Of a DNA stretch of 21,994 nucleotides, positions 1 through 7,487 are shown one piece after another (within the stretch, counting starts at the first letter, position 1; each line of letters begins with the position of its first letter). Origin of the DNA: Balneolaceae bacterium (GTDB taxonomy: Bacteria > Bacteroidota > Rhodothermia > Balneolales > Balneolaceae); contig SLGA01000314.1 in NCBI GenBank assembly GCA_007123985.1, forward strand, positions 1-21,994. Direction: 5' to 3'. The notes beneath the pieces are model-generated. The model did not search any database and was not told the DNA's origin. It saw only the letters and a program-made list of their open reading frames with translations. Both the position numbers and the translations under genes were made by a program.

Positions 1-1
1 T

Positions 2-592
2 GGTTATGTTGTGGTTGAAGTCGATTACCGCCATAGCACCGGTTATGGACGCAAATTCCGCGAAGATGTAACCAACTGGATGGGCAAATATGAAACCGAA
101 GATATTGTGGACGGGCTCGATTGGCTCCAGGCTGATTGTGGAGGCTGCCTGGATCTGGACAGTGTTGGAATCTACGGCGGCAGCTATGGCGGCTTTATGG
201 CTCTTTATGCCCTCACCTACAAGCCCGATCGTTTCCATGCCGGCGCCGCACTTCGGAAAGTTACCAACTGGCGAAACTACTATTACGCGAACCCGTGGTA
301 CACCCTGCCCCGTCTGGGCGATCCCGAAGAGGTGCCTGAGCACTACGACCGCAGCTCACCGCTTACCTATGCAAAAGATCTCGAGCGGCCGGCACTTCTG
401 CTGCATGGCCTGATTGATGATAATGTAGGCGCACAAGATGCCTTCCAGTATGCCGAAGAGCTGATCCAAAGCGGCAATACCAACTTCGAGATGATGATTT
501 ACCCAAGCGAGCGGCACGGATTCACCAGCCCGAATTCCTGGTATGATGAGTATTACAGAATCTTTCACTTTTTTGAGAAGCATTTGAAATAG
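2..592 (+). CDS. S9 family serine peptidase, C-terminal catalytic domain (5' end outside window)
   Basis: The gene runs in from the left edge; the frame is open from base 2, and the GTG at 11 is an internal valine, not a start. The visible ~196 residues are the end of the alpha/beta-hydrolase domain of the prolyl oligopeptidase / dipeptidyl peptidase IV class. Numbering from that GTG, the nucleophile is Ser58 in GGSYGG, the acid is Asp136 in HGLIDDNV and the base is His169 in RHGF; order and spacing match S9 peptidases, which cleave peptides (often after proline) in the periplasm or at the surface. The N-terminal beta-propeller and any signal peptide are not visible, so the subfamily (DPP IV-like or acylaminoacyl peptidase-like) cannot be fixed. 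The stop TAG at 590-592 is followed by AT-rich non-coding DNA. Family assignment is secure; substrate is unknown. Confidence 0.93.
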   Translation, partial: GYVVVEVDYRHSTGYGRKFREDVTNWMGKYETEDIVDGLDWLQADCGGCLDLDSVGIYGGSYGGFMALYALTYKPDRFHAGAALRKVTNWRNYYYANPWYTLPRLGDPEEVPEHYDRSSPLTYAKDLERPALLLHGLIDDNVGAQDAFQYAEELIQSGNTNFEMMIYPSERHGFTSPNSWYDEYYRIFHFFEKHLK

Positions 593-673
593 AGATGCTG
601 TTCCCATAAGTAAGAACTTACAAATAGTACTGGCAGCAGTATTAGCTAAATATTAATTTTTAAGAAAAATTTC

Positions 674-692
674 GATGAGTCTGTAACTCATC
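674..692. repeat. Perfect 7-bp inverted repeat (hairpin or operator)
   Basis: GATGAGT at 674-680 and ACTCATC at 686-692 are perfect reverse complements around a 5-base loop. The hairpin lies 82 bases after the peptidase stop. No T-run follows, so it is a weak candidate for a Rho-independent terminator; a protein-binding site or chance are the alternatives. Confidence 0.3.
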
Positions 693-907
693 ACATCAAG
701 GTCATTTGCTAACTAAAAGCAGAAAAGATATACCTTTTTTGCTGATTTTTAAACACCTAAGGTAAAAGGCGTAATTTTCATCACTTCGAGATAAATGTGT
801 TGTTTTAAATATTAGAACTTTTTAATATTCAATATTCCTATCTACTACAAACAACAAAATTGAGAGTAACAAAATAGCTTCTCACTTTTTTTTCCAATAA
901 CATTTTC

Positions 908-913
908 GGGGGA
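908..913 (+). promoter_or_regulatory. Ribosome binding site GGGGGA for the T9SS protein
   Basis: A G-rich Shine-Dalgarno sequence lies 4 bases before the ATG at 918 and 7 bases before the second ATG at 921. It supports this start region even though it gives the protein an unusually long positive N-region before the signal helix. The spacing slightly favours the second ATG. Confidence 0.55.
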
Positions 914-917
914 TTTC

Positions 918-3389
918 ATGATGAGATTCATACATTTTTTTAAGAAAGCAGCACCTGTTTTTGATATATATAGGAATTTAAGATCCGATACACTTTTATA
1001 TCGTAATTTTTACTGCACTTTTATTCTATTCATTTCATTGAGTATCCCACTTGCAGAGGCTCAGCGAGGCAACTTTAGTTCAGAACATACTGTAAGAAAT
1101 ATCAATCAGACAATTAGTAAAGGTATTCTTGTCAACTCAGGAACCTTGCCGGATGCCACCCAGGATTTTACCGATTATACCAAAATAAGTGACGGCACCG
1201 GCAGAATGATCAGCCCGGATGGATTTTTTATTCTTACTTCCTCTGATAATGACATTTTGGATGCTGATGGTTGGGGAGCGTTTTTTAATAATAATTCGAT
1301 GTTCAATGAAAATAGAGTTTTATGGATGGAAATTGTTGTTAATCCTCTCTCCGAACTCGGTAGCTTTATCCTTGAAAGCATGATCGTTGGAGATATGGAT
1401 TTTAACTTTGGCAGCAATAACAATTGGATTGATATACAAATTACCGGTTATGCCGGGGAAGCCGTAATTGCCCAAACCCCTCAATTTGACAGCTTTGGCC
1501 CGGAACCTAACTACAATGTTGACTATTCTATTTTTTCTGGGTTGTCTATCGACAGGATTCGTATTGATATGACAGGAACAAATGGTGCTTCTTTTTACGA
1601 TTTTAACCTCGAGAGTTTCACTATTTCTAATGCAAGTACCGAGGAGCCGGAACCCGGAATATCAATACCTTCAATTGTTACATTGCCAGCATCAACAATT
1701 CATTCGGTTTCTGCTATACTGGGCGGAAATATTGAAAACAATGGAGGAGCAGATATTGAGGAATATGGAATTGTCTGGAGTACCACTGAAGGCTTTGATC
1801 CCGCTGATGGTCACGAAGTGGAAATGGAAAACGGTGGCGACTCATTCAGTTCCATAGTAAACCTACTCCCCTTTGAAACCACCATCTACTACCGTGCATA
1901 TGCCACAAACATTGAAGGAACTGCCTATGGGGATGAAGTTTCATTTACCACTGAAAACACGGTTTCAGCAATTCTGGATGAAAGCGAAGGCTGGCGGATG
2001 CTCTCAATTCCTGCGGGCATTTTATTGTCGGATTTCCTGGATCCAATCTGGACACAGGGTGAAGGAATAGCCAATGTAAAAGCATCTTTCGGTACGCCAA
2101 ATGTGTACACTTGGAGTACCAATGTTGACGGCAACGATAAAGCTGACTGGGTGGCTGTACCCGACCTGAATACAACCCTACCTGCGGGCCGGGGAATGTT
2201 GGTGTATGTCTATCAGGATGATGAACCGGGTCAGACCGGAGTATTTGAAAAAACTCTTCCCCTTACCGGAAGTGAGTATCCGTCCGGCACGTCTCCGGAA
2301 TTAAACGAGAATTCCGAAGGATGGACGTTACTTGGTAATCCATTCGCTTCGCCAATTGTGTTCAGCCAAATTGCACCATCAAATATTGGGATCACCGTTT
2401 ATGTATGGGACCCAAATACAGAAACGGGAGATGGTGGTACAGAACCGGAACAATCAACGGGAAGCTGGAAAACATGGAATGGAACATCCGGCGATCTTAC
2501 TGATGGGCAAATTGCTCCGTTCCAGGCCTTTTTTGTAGTAAACACGTTGGCAGGAGCATCGGTATATTTCACACAACAATCAAAAACCGGAGCAGCTGTA
2601 CCGTTTCTGGGTAAACGACAAAATGAAGCATCTTTTGTTCGACTCGAACTTCGCGGAAACGGCATGAGCAACTCCGCCTGGCTGGAATTTGGATCAAACG
2701 GCTCCTTTGAAAAAACAGAGTACGACGCTATACAGCTAACCCCGCTTTCTCAGCAGTATGCACTTCTTGCTACCGAAAAATCAGATGAAGGCCTTTTGGA
2801 TATCGGAAGGTTTCCTGAGTTTATGGATGAATCAGCAGCTGGAATTCCATTGCATGTTTCTGCCACACAATCGGGCCGTTACACCCTTAAAGTAACCAAT
2901 CACGAAGTGTCAGGCTTAAACCACTACCTGAATGACCTGCAAACCGGCCAAAGTATGATGCTGAAAGAGGGATTGGAATATGAATTCATGCTACAGGAGG
3001 CAGCAAAAATCCCTGCCGATCCCTTTACCCTGCTGCAAAATGGACTTCAAATGCAGAAAACGGGCAATCACCGATTTGTGATCTCTCAACAACCGCTTGA
3101 TGAGCCAGGTGGTACAGGCTTGCCGGAAACCTATGTCCTGAACCAGAACTATCCCAACCCGTTCAACCCTACCACAATAATCTCCTATGAACTGCCCGTA
3201 TCATCCGAGATACGCCTGGAGGTTTTCGACTTGACCGGAAGACAAGTTACCACACTGGCAGAAGGCAAGGTAAATGCAGGCAGCCACCGGGTTACCTTTG
3301 ATGGGAACAATCTTTCCAGTGGGGTTTATATCTACAGACTTCAGGCCGGTTCAACACTGCTCACAAAAAAATTAACACTTATCAAGTAA
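918..3389 (+). CDS. Secreted multidomain protein with FN3-like domain and T9SS type A C-terminal sorting domain
   Basis: An 823-residue exported protein. A hydrophobic signal segment spans about residues 31-48 with a likely cut at AEA/Q (48/49), after an unusually long 30-residue N-region. Residues ~50-245 have no recognised domain and look beta-rich. Residues ~248-345 match the FN3-like module common in Bacteroidota surface proteins (GGNIENNGG, EEYGIVWS, IYYRAYATN, GTAYGDEVSFTT). Residues ~350-730 carry tryptophan/glycine-rich beta segments, including GWRMLSIPAG. The last ~85 residues are a T9SS type A sorting domain: NYPNPFNPTT at ~741-750, a (S)GVYIYRL strand and a basic KKLTLIK end. In such proteins this domain directs outer-membrane passage through the type IX system and is then removed or replaced by an anchor. 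The next gene starts 8 bases downstream, suggesting co-transcription. Specific function (adhesion, matrix binding or degradation) is not visible; no catalytic motif was found. Confidence 0.88.
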   Translation: MMRFIHFFKKAAPVFDIYRNLRSDTLLYRNFYCTFILFISLSIPLAEAQRGNFSSEHTVRNINQTISKGILVNSGTLPDATQDFTDYTKISDGTGRMISPDGFFILTSSDNDILDADGWGAFFNNNSMFNENRVLWMEIVVNPLSELGSFILESMIVGDMDFNFGSNNNWIDIQITGYAGEAVIAQTPQFDSFGPEPNYNVDYSIFSGLSIDRIRIDMTGTNGASFYDFNLESFTISNASTEEPEPGISIPSIVTLPASTIHSVSAILGGNIENNGGADIEEYGIVWSTTEGFDPADGHEVEMENGGDSFSSIVNLLPFETTIYYRAYATNIEGTAYGDEVSFTTENTVSAILDESEGWRMLSIPAGILLSDFLDPIWTQGEGIANVKASFGTPNVYTWSTNVDGNDKADWVAVPDLNTTLPAGRGMLVYVYQDDEPGQTGVFEKTLPLTGSEYPSGTSPELNENSEGWTLLGNPFASPIVFSQIAPSNIGITVYVWDPNTETGDGGTEPEQSTGSWKTWNGTSGDLTDGQIAPFQAFFVVNTLAGASVYFTQQSKTGAAVPFLGKRQNEASFVRLELRGNGMSNSAWLEFGSNGSFEKTEYDAIQLTPLSQQYALLATEKSDEGLLDIGRFPEFMDESAAGIPLHVSATQSGRYTLKVTNHEVSGLNHYLNDLQTGQSMMLKEGLEYEFMLQEAAKIPADPFTLLQNGLQMQKTGNHRFVISQQPLDEPGGTGLPETYVLNQNYPNPFNPTTIISYELPVSSEIRLEVFDLTGRQVTTLAEGKVNAGSHRVTFDGNNLSSGVYIYRLQAGSTLLTKKLTLIK

Positions 3390-3397
3390 AGAAGATT

Positions 3398-3613
3398 ATG
3401 AATATATCAATCAAACAAATAATTGTATTTTTTGCACTTCTGATTGTTGCAGTAGGGTTACTTTTGATTTTACCTGAGCTTGCGGCAAGTCAGCCACCGC
3501 CACCACCCGATAAGCCTGATCAGGCGCCAATAGATGGCGGACTTACATTACTTGCAGCAGCAGGTGGTGCGTATGCAGTAAAACGTCTGCGAAAACGCTC
3601 TGTACCGCATTAG
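3398..3613 (+). CDS. Small exported protein with PID-CTERM-like C-terminal sorting motif
   Basis: A 71-residue protein with three parts: an N-terminal hydrophobic segment (about residues 8-28) ending near AAS/Q as a signal peptide; a short proline-rich spacer (QPPPPPDKPDQ); and a C-terminal tail made of the motif APIDGG (~43-48), an alanine/glycine-rich hydrophobic stretch and a basic cluster (KRLRKR). This tripartite tail resembles exosortase/sortase-type processing signals and matches what I recall as the PID-CTERM sorting domain of Bacteroidota. Almost nothing is left of a mature protein, about 20 residues. It lies 8 bases after the T9SS protein stop, so the two are probably one operon. 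The function is unknown; a processed surface peptide or membrane-held accessory of the upstream protein are possible inferences. No processing enzyme is encoded in this window. Confidence 0.75.
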   Translation: MNISIKQIIVFFALLIVAVGLLLILPELAASQPPPPPDKPDQAPIDGGLTLLAAAGGAYAVKRLRKRSVPH

Positions 3614-3730
3614 AAAAAAATTGAATGGCGGCACCATACATGGAGTGATTCTATGGCAGGATGGTCAGTGTTCAAACCCTGAACGGCTCCTGAGATGAGT
3701 TGTACTTACGATGGAGTAGATGGGCAACAA

Positions 3731-3770
3731 ACACGCCGAAAAAATGTTGCAGAGGTTAATTCGGCGATGT
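3731..3770. terminator. Possible bidirectional terminator between convergent genes
   Basis: CGCCGAA (3734-3740) pairs perfectly with TTCGGCG (3760-3766); after a one-base bulge, ACA (3731-3733) pairs with TGT (3768-3770). The loop is 19 bases. The hairpin lies in the 204-base gap between the + strand PID-CTERM-like gene and the - strand REC–PAS gene, where both transcripts must end. Read on the - strand a T-rich stretch follows, but neither side has a classical T-run, so confidence is limited. Confidence 0.35.
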
Positions 3771-3817
3771 GTGAAAAACGAATTCTTACGAGCGGCATCA
3801 GCGGATTTTCAATAATA

Positions 3818-4849
3818 TTACATGCGATCGCCTTCAGCAGACGTGAAGACAGTCTCAGATTTATCAATAATATCCCGAATAATTTGATCCAGCTCCTCGG
3901 CTGAAGTAAGTACATACTCCAGCATCTCTTCTTTTTCAGTCAGGTCCAGTTCACCGGTTTTCATCAGTTCGATGATACCCATAAGCCTGGCAACCGGTGC
4001 GCGAACAACGTGAGACTGCATCCAGGCGATTTCGCGAAGCCTGGTATTCTGATCCTCAATGGCTTTAAGATGCGAAAGTTTTTCAGTTACATCTATAGCT
4101 ATAGCAACAATAGCTTTTTTATCTTTAAAGTCAATCACACTGTTTTTTATCTCAACATTTATGATTGAACCATCTTTTTTTTGATGTCTGTATGTTTCTT
4201 TTTTCAAGAAATCTCTTTCACCCTTAAGTGTTTTATCAACAACATTTTCCATTATAGGGATATCTTCCGGAGGCCTGATATCTTTTAGATTCATTTTAAG
4301 AAACTCATCTTTTGTATATCCATACGACTCTACAGCTGTATGATTTACTTCCAGAATTGCAAAAGAATCCGCATCAAATACCCACATGGGGGACGGATTC
4401 AGTTCAAACAAATTCATGTATCGCTTTTCAGATTCACGTAGAGATTCAATAAAACGATGGCGTTCTATGGCGTAAATAACACTTTTGTAAAGAACCAGTG
4501 CATTAATAGTATCTTTCACCAGGTAATCGGAAACACCCATTGAAAGGGATTTTACTGCGAAATCGAGATCACCATAGCCCGTTAACATGACCACCGGATA
4601 TTGTTTTGCAAGCTGGCGGATCTTTTCAATCAGGTCATCTTTTGATATATCAGGGAGCGACAGATCCAGTAGTATGATATCAAAACTATTTTCATGACTA
4701 CCAATAATTGATTCGGCTTTTTGGAATCTCTCTACATGCAGTAAATCAGGCCTCAGTACATACTCTTCCAGATATTCTTCAACCAGCAATGCGTCTCCCG
4801 GATTATCTTCAACAAGCAGAACCTTCAGTGGTCTTTCATCTCTCTTCAT
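3818..4849 (-). CDS. Response regulator receiver–PAS–DHp protein lacking an ATPase domain
   Basis: A 343-residue soluble signalling protein. Residues ~8-125 are a receiver domain with acidic pocket E14/D15, phospho-acceptor D62 (LLDLSLPD), T90 and K112. Residues ~140-256 are a PAS domain (S-box start SEKRYMNLFELNP, ending in the usual DVTEK). Residues ~268-335 look like a dimerisation/histidine-phosphotransfer (DHp) helix pair with a candidate histidine H280 in MQSHVVRAPVARLMG, an H-box variant common in Bacteroidota kinases. The protein then stops after a short tail: no N, G1 or G2 box follows, and the next ~100 bases downstream on this strand do not encode one in another frame that I could see. 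It may therefore be a phosphorelay partner phosphorylated by another kinase, or a dimerising response regulator. It starts 18 bases after the Rcp1-like regulator gene and is probably co-transcribed with it. Confidence 0.85.
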   Translation of the reverse strand: MKRDERPLKVLLVEDNPGDALLVEEYLEEYVLRPDLLHVERFQKAESIIGSHENSFDIILLDLSLPDISKDDLIEKIRQLAKQYPVVMLTGYGDLDFAVKSLSMGVSDYLVKDTINALVLYKSVIYAIERHRFIESLRESEKRYMNLFELNPSPMWVFDADSFAILEVNHTAVESYGYTKDEFLKMNLKDIRPPEDIPIMENVVDKTLKGERDFLKKETYRHQKKDGSIINVEIKNSVIDFKDKKAIVAIAIDVTEKLSHLKAIEDQNTRLREIAWMQSHVVRAPVARLMGIIELMKTGELDLTEKEEMLEYVLTSAEELDQIIRDIIDKSETVFTSAEGDRM

Positions 4850-4867
4850 ATCAAATCGAAACCTTTT

Positions 4868-5299
4868 CTAAATTTTGGTGGGTAACTGAACAAGACTCAA
4901 CCAGAAGTTTTCAATACTCAGTACTGCTTTGAGAAAATCTTCTGCTTCAATTGGCTTGGTAATGAAACAATTCGCGTGATTCTCATACGATTTGGTTATA
5001 TCTCTTTCAGATGACGATGTAGTGAGCATAATAACAGGAATTTTTTTAAGTGTATTGTGCTGTTTAATATACTGTAACACTTCGTGCCCGTTTTTCCGGG
5101 GCAAATTCACATCCAGAATAATTAAATCCGGTGTTCGCGCATCCTCATACCGACCTCTTTTATCCAAAAATTCAATTGCTTTTTCACCGTCTTTAGTGAT
5201 ACTTATCGTATTTATCAGTTTTGCCTCTTCAAACGCTTCCTGAATCAGTAAGATATCCCCTTCGTTATCTTCCACCAATAAAATGTGTATTGACTTCAT
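4868..5299 (-). CDS. Single-domain response regulator, Rcp1-like
   Basis: A 143-residue stand-alone receiver. The full set of active-site residues is present: D11 (with E10) in the acidic pocket, phospho-acceptor D63 in ILDVNLPRKNG, T93 and K115 (TKP). The LLVEDNEGD start, the long beta3 loop and the PRKNG(H/R)EVL motif are typical of the Rcp1 family, whose founding member receives phosphate from the cyanobacterial phytochrome kinase Cph1. The three kinases encoded just upstream on the same strand have Cph1-like H-boxes (SHDLQEPLRM), so this protein is their most likely local target. There is no output domain; it would act by protein contact or as a phosphate shuttle. A GGGAA ribosome binding site precedes the ATG. 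18 bases separate it from the downstream REC–PAS–DHp gene. Confidence 0.93.
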   Translation of the reverse strand: MKSIHILLVEDNEGDILLIQEAFEEAKLINTISITKDGEKAIEFLDKRGRYEDARTPDLIILDVNLPRKNGHEVLQYIKQHNTLKKIPVIMLTTSSSERDITKSYENHANCFITKPIEAEDFLKAVLSIENFWLSLVQLPTKI

Positions 5300-5509
5300 T
5301 TATTTCCCATTTAATTTCTTATGCCGTCTGCTGATATAGTTGCCTAAAGATTTAAAAGCAGTTTACTTTTTCAAATCACATTTTCCAAATTTTTATAGTC
5401 TGATATGAGCAAATTAATCCACAAAATAATGCAGCATCCCTAAATTTTCATGTACATTTTATTATTCAAAAATTAGTACCAACTTCAAATGCATTTACTC
5501 GCCAAATTT

Positions 5510-7387
5510 CTATTCTTTTGCCAGCGTAAAGTAAAAGGAACTTCCTGAACCCACCTTCGATTCTACCCATATTTTACCTCCATGCTGCTCCGCTACTTTT
5601 CTGCAAAGTGCCAGCCCCATTCCCGTTCCCGAATACTCATCCTTTGTGTGCAGCCTGCTGAACAGATTAAAAATCGTATGAAAATAGTCCGGATCAATAC
5701 CGATTCCATTATCACGGATGCAAATTTTCCAGAATCCGGGCAGCTCTTCTGCTGATATGCTGATTTCAGGATAATTGGCCTCTTTTTGGTACTTCATGGC
5801 ATTGCTGATCAGATTTTGAAAAAGCATCTTCAAAGAGACCTCTATGCCGGAGACTGTTGGCAATTCGGAAGAGGTGATGGTTGCTTTCTTCTCTTCAATT
5901 CTTGCTGAATAGAGTATTTTAACATCATTCAAAACGGCATTAAGATCTACATCGGTTCGCTCGCCGTCTGTTCTCACTACCCGGGAATACTCGAGTAGAT
6001 CGGTGATCATTTTTGTCATACGCAGAGAACCGTCTCTCGCAAAATGAATATATTTTTTTGCCTTTTCGTCAAGTTTTGATCCATAATTTTTCTCAAGCAA
6101 TTCCATAAAATTTGAAACCATCCGAAGCGGTTCTTTCAAATCATGCGAAACGGTGTACGCAAATTGTTCCATTTCTCTGTTTGCATTTATCAACTCACTG
6201 ATATCCCGCGCAATAATCGAAAACCAGTCGCTGTTTCCATTCTTTCCGTTGGTATAGATGATCAGCAGGGAAACGGGAATTTTCTGTCCTGTTGCGGTGC
6301 AGAGTTCGGCTTCTCCTTTCCATTCACCCTTTACTTTTGCAGCTGGAAGTGCTTCATTCTTCAGGCGTTCTGAGTCCTTTTCTGAAAAAAAAGAGTTGAA
6401 ATTTATCTCATTATCAGCCGGAGAAATTCGTTTCAGCTGATGGTTGAGATATTCAGAATGTCCGTTTTTATTGAATATTCCAACAAAATCGGAGCTTGCC
6501 CCGATGATGCTGATCAGTCTGTTTTTTTCTGCTTCTGTTTTCTCTATCTCTCTGTTTATATTCTGTGCTTTGTACAGGGTTACAAATGCAATCACAATCA
6601 CCGATACAAGAGTAGATATGGATAGTACGAGTGCTTCATTTACAGCATAGTTTTCCCTCAAAAACATCTCAACAGCACCTGCAGTTAAGAATATAAATGC
6701 CGTAAGCGGCAGAAATACCCGCAGTAACCTCACATGAGTTGCAGTACCAAAAAAGAGATTAAGCGGAAAATATCCGGTTCCCAAAACATAGAATAGCGCA
6801 ATGCTGCTAAACAAAAAGCTGAGGCTTGTACTGAATGCCACAGGAATAATAGTTTGCCCGTATAAGAGCGGGCTATTATAGAGATAGCCCACAAGAAGTA
6901 CCATCGTAATTGTAGCTGCAACTGTAATCAGCCAGCCGGAGATTTGCTTTCGTTTTTCATCACCCGAATTTATGAACACGACTGCAGATATATTCAAAAA
7001 AAACAGAAATAGAGTAATGGGAGACATCCTCCCCACAGGCACCTCCCCAAACATGTCCGGATTCGCTACCATCTTTTGTTCGAAATCCAGAAATGATATT
7101 CCTGTTTTGCTCAACAATACATCTGCCAAAAACAACCCGATAACGGTACTGATAAGATACACCCAGCTTGAAGATAGAGGTTTGAACTGCACAATGAGCA
7201 AGGCGATAACAAGCAGCACGAAGCAGATGGCCGTTAAGGGGGCCATCGGTATATACGCATCGTGCATGCTTGCAAGAAAGAGACGGCTGTTAAGCCACCC
7301 GATCATTGATGCGATTGGAAGTACCGCTGTTATACCAACCGTAAGTAAAAAGAAAGAGTGTTTCATGATATCAGCTTTGTGCTCCAT
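5510..7387 (-). CDS. Membrane sensor histidine kinase with eight-helix N-terminal sensor and PAS domain
   Basis: A 625-residue kinase. About eight transmembrane helices fill residues ~10-272, with a longer loop at ~92-120. Three of the helices begin with a related motif (PMAPLTA, RMSPITL, PVAFSTS), suggesting an internally repeated membrane sensor of a type seen in other bacterial kinases but for which I know no firm domain name. A short charged helix (~275-292) leads to a PAS domain (~285-400). The DHp domain follows with phospho-acceptor His415 in SHDLKEPLRM, then a HATPase domain (~519-624) with N box NLISNAMKY, G1 DNGIGID and G2 GTGMGLALC. The signal is unknown. The nearest upstream gene (the CHASE kinase) ends 100 bases away on the same strand, and the Rcp1-like regulator begins 210 bases downstream. 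Starts at residue 1 or Met8 are both possible; neither has a strong ribosome binding site. Confidence 0.92.
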   Translation of the reverse strand: MEHKADIMKHSFFLLTVGITAVLPIASMIGWLNSRLFLASMHDAYIPMAPLTAICFVLLVIALLIVQFKPLSSSWVYLISTVIGLFLADVLLSKTGISFLDFEQKMVANPDMFGEVPVGRMSPITLFLFFLNISAVVFINSGDEKRKQISGWLITVAATITMVLLVGYLYNSPLLYGQTIIPVAFSTSLSFLFSSIALFYVLGTGYFPLNLFFGTATHVRLLRVFLPLTAFIFLTAGAVEMFLRENYAVNEALVLSISTLVSVIVIAFVTLYKAQNINREIEKTEAEKNRLISIIGASSDFVGIFNKNGHSEYLNHQLKRISPADNEINFNSFFSEKDSERLKNEALPAAKVKGEWKGEAELCTATGQKIPVSLLIIYTNGKNGNSDWFSIIARDISELINANREMEQFAYTVSHDLKEPLRMVSNFMELLEKNYGSKLDEKAKKYIHFARDGSLRMTKMITDLLEYSRVVRTDGERTDVDLNAVLNDVKILYSARIEEKKATITSSELPTVSGIEVSLKMLFQNLISNAMKYQKEANYPEISISAEELPGFWKICIRDNGIGIDPDYFHTIFNLFSRLHTKDEYSGTGMGLALCRKVAEQHGGKIWVESKVGSGSSFYFTLAKE

Positions 7388-7487
7388 TCACCAAACTGCA
7401 GCAGGTAATTGTTTTTAACCTGTTGGTACTCTTCTGAAAATAATCTATTTATCTATTGTACTACAATGAGTTACAAAATTTATCTAC

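Larger units (their letters stand above)
593..917. other. AT-rich intergenic region between peptidase and T9SS protein
   Basis: About 325 bases with no convincing coding frame. It is much richer in A and T than the flanking peptidase gene. It holds one small perfect hairpin (674-692) and ends in a GGGGGA ribosome binding site. It probably contains the 3' UTR of the peptidase and the promoter of the T9SS protein, but I could not fix a promoter box with confidence. Confidence 0.6.

Noticed and set aside
3670..3684. GTTCA–N5–TGAAC small inverted repeat after the PID-CTERM-like gene
   Set aside because: Five-base arms without a T-run; expected by chance in this length.
3695..3915. Open frames on both strands at the end of the REC–PAS–DHp gene (69 codons each)
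   Set aside because: They overlap each other and the strongly supported - strand gene; no ribosome binding site and no recognisable protein pattern.
5300..5509. Search for a small gene or RNA between the eight-helix kinase and the Rcp1-like regulator
   Set aside because: AT-rich with stops in all frames and no clear structured element; probably a promoter or leader region.
6972..7418. 148-codon + strand frame opposite the eight-helix kinase
   Set aside because: It lies antisense to a well supported transmembrane region and its translation has no family-like features; a shadow of the real gene.
7402..7422. CAGGT–N11–ACCTG hairpin between the two membrane kinases as a terminator
   Set aside because: Only five base pairs with a long loop and no T-run after it; too weak to call.
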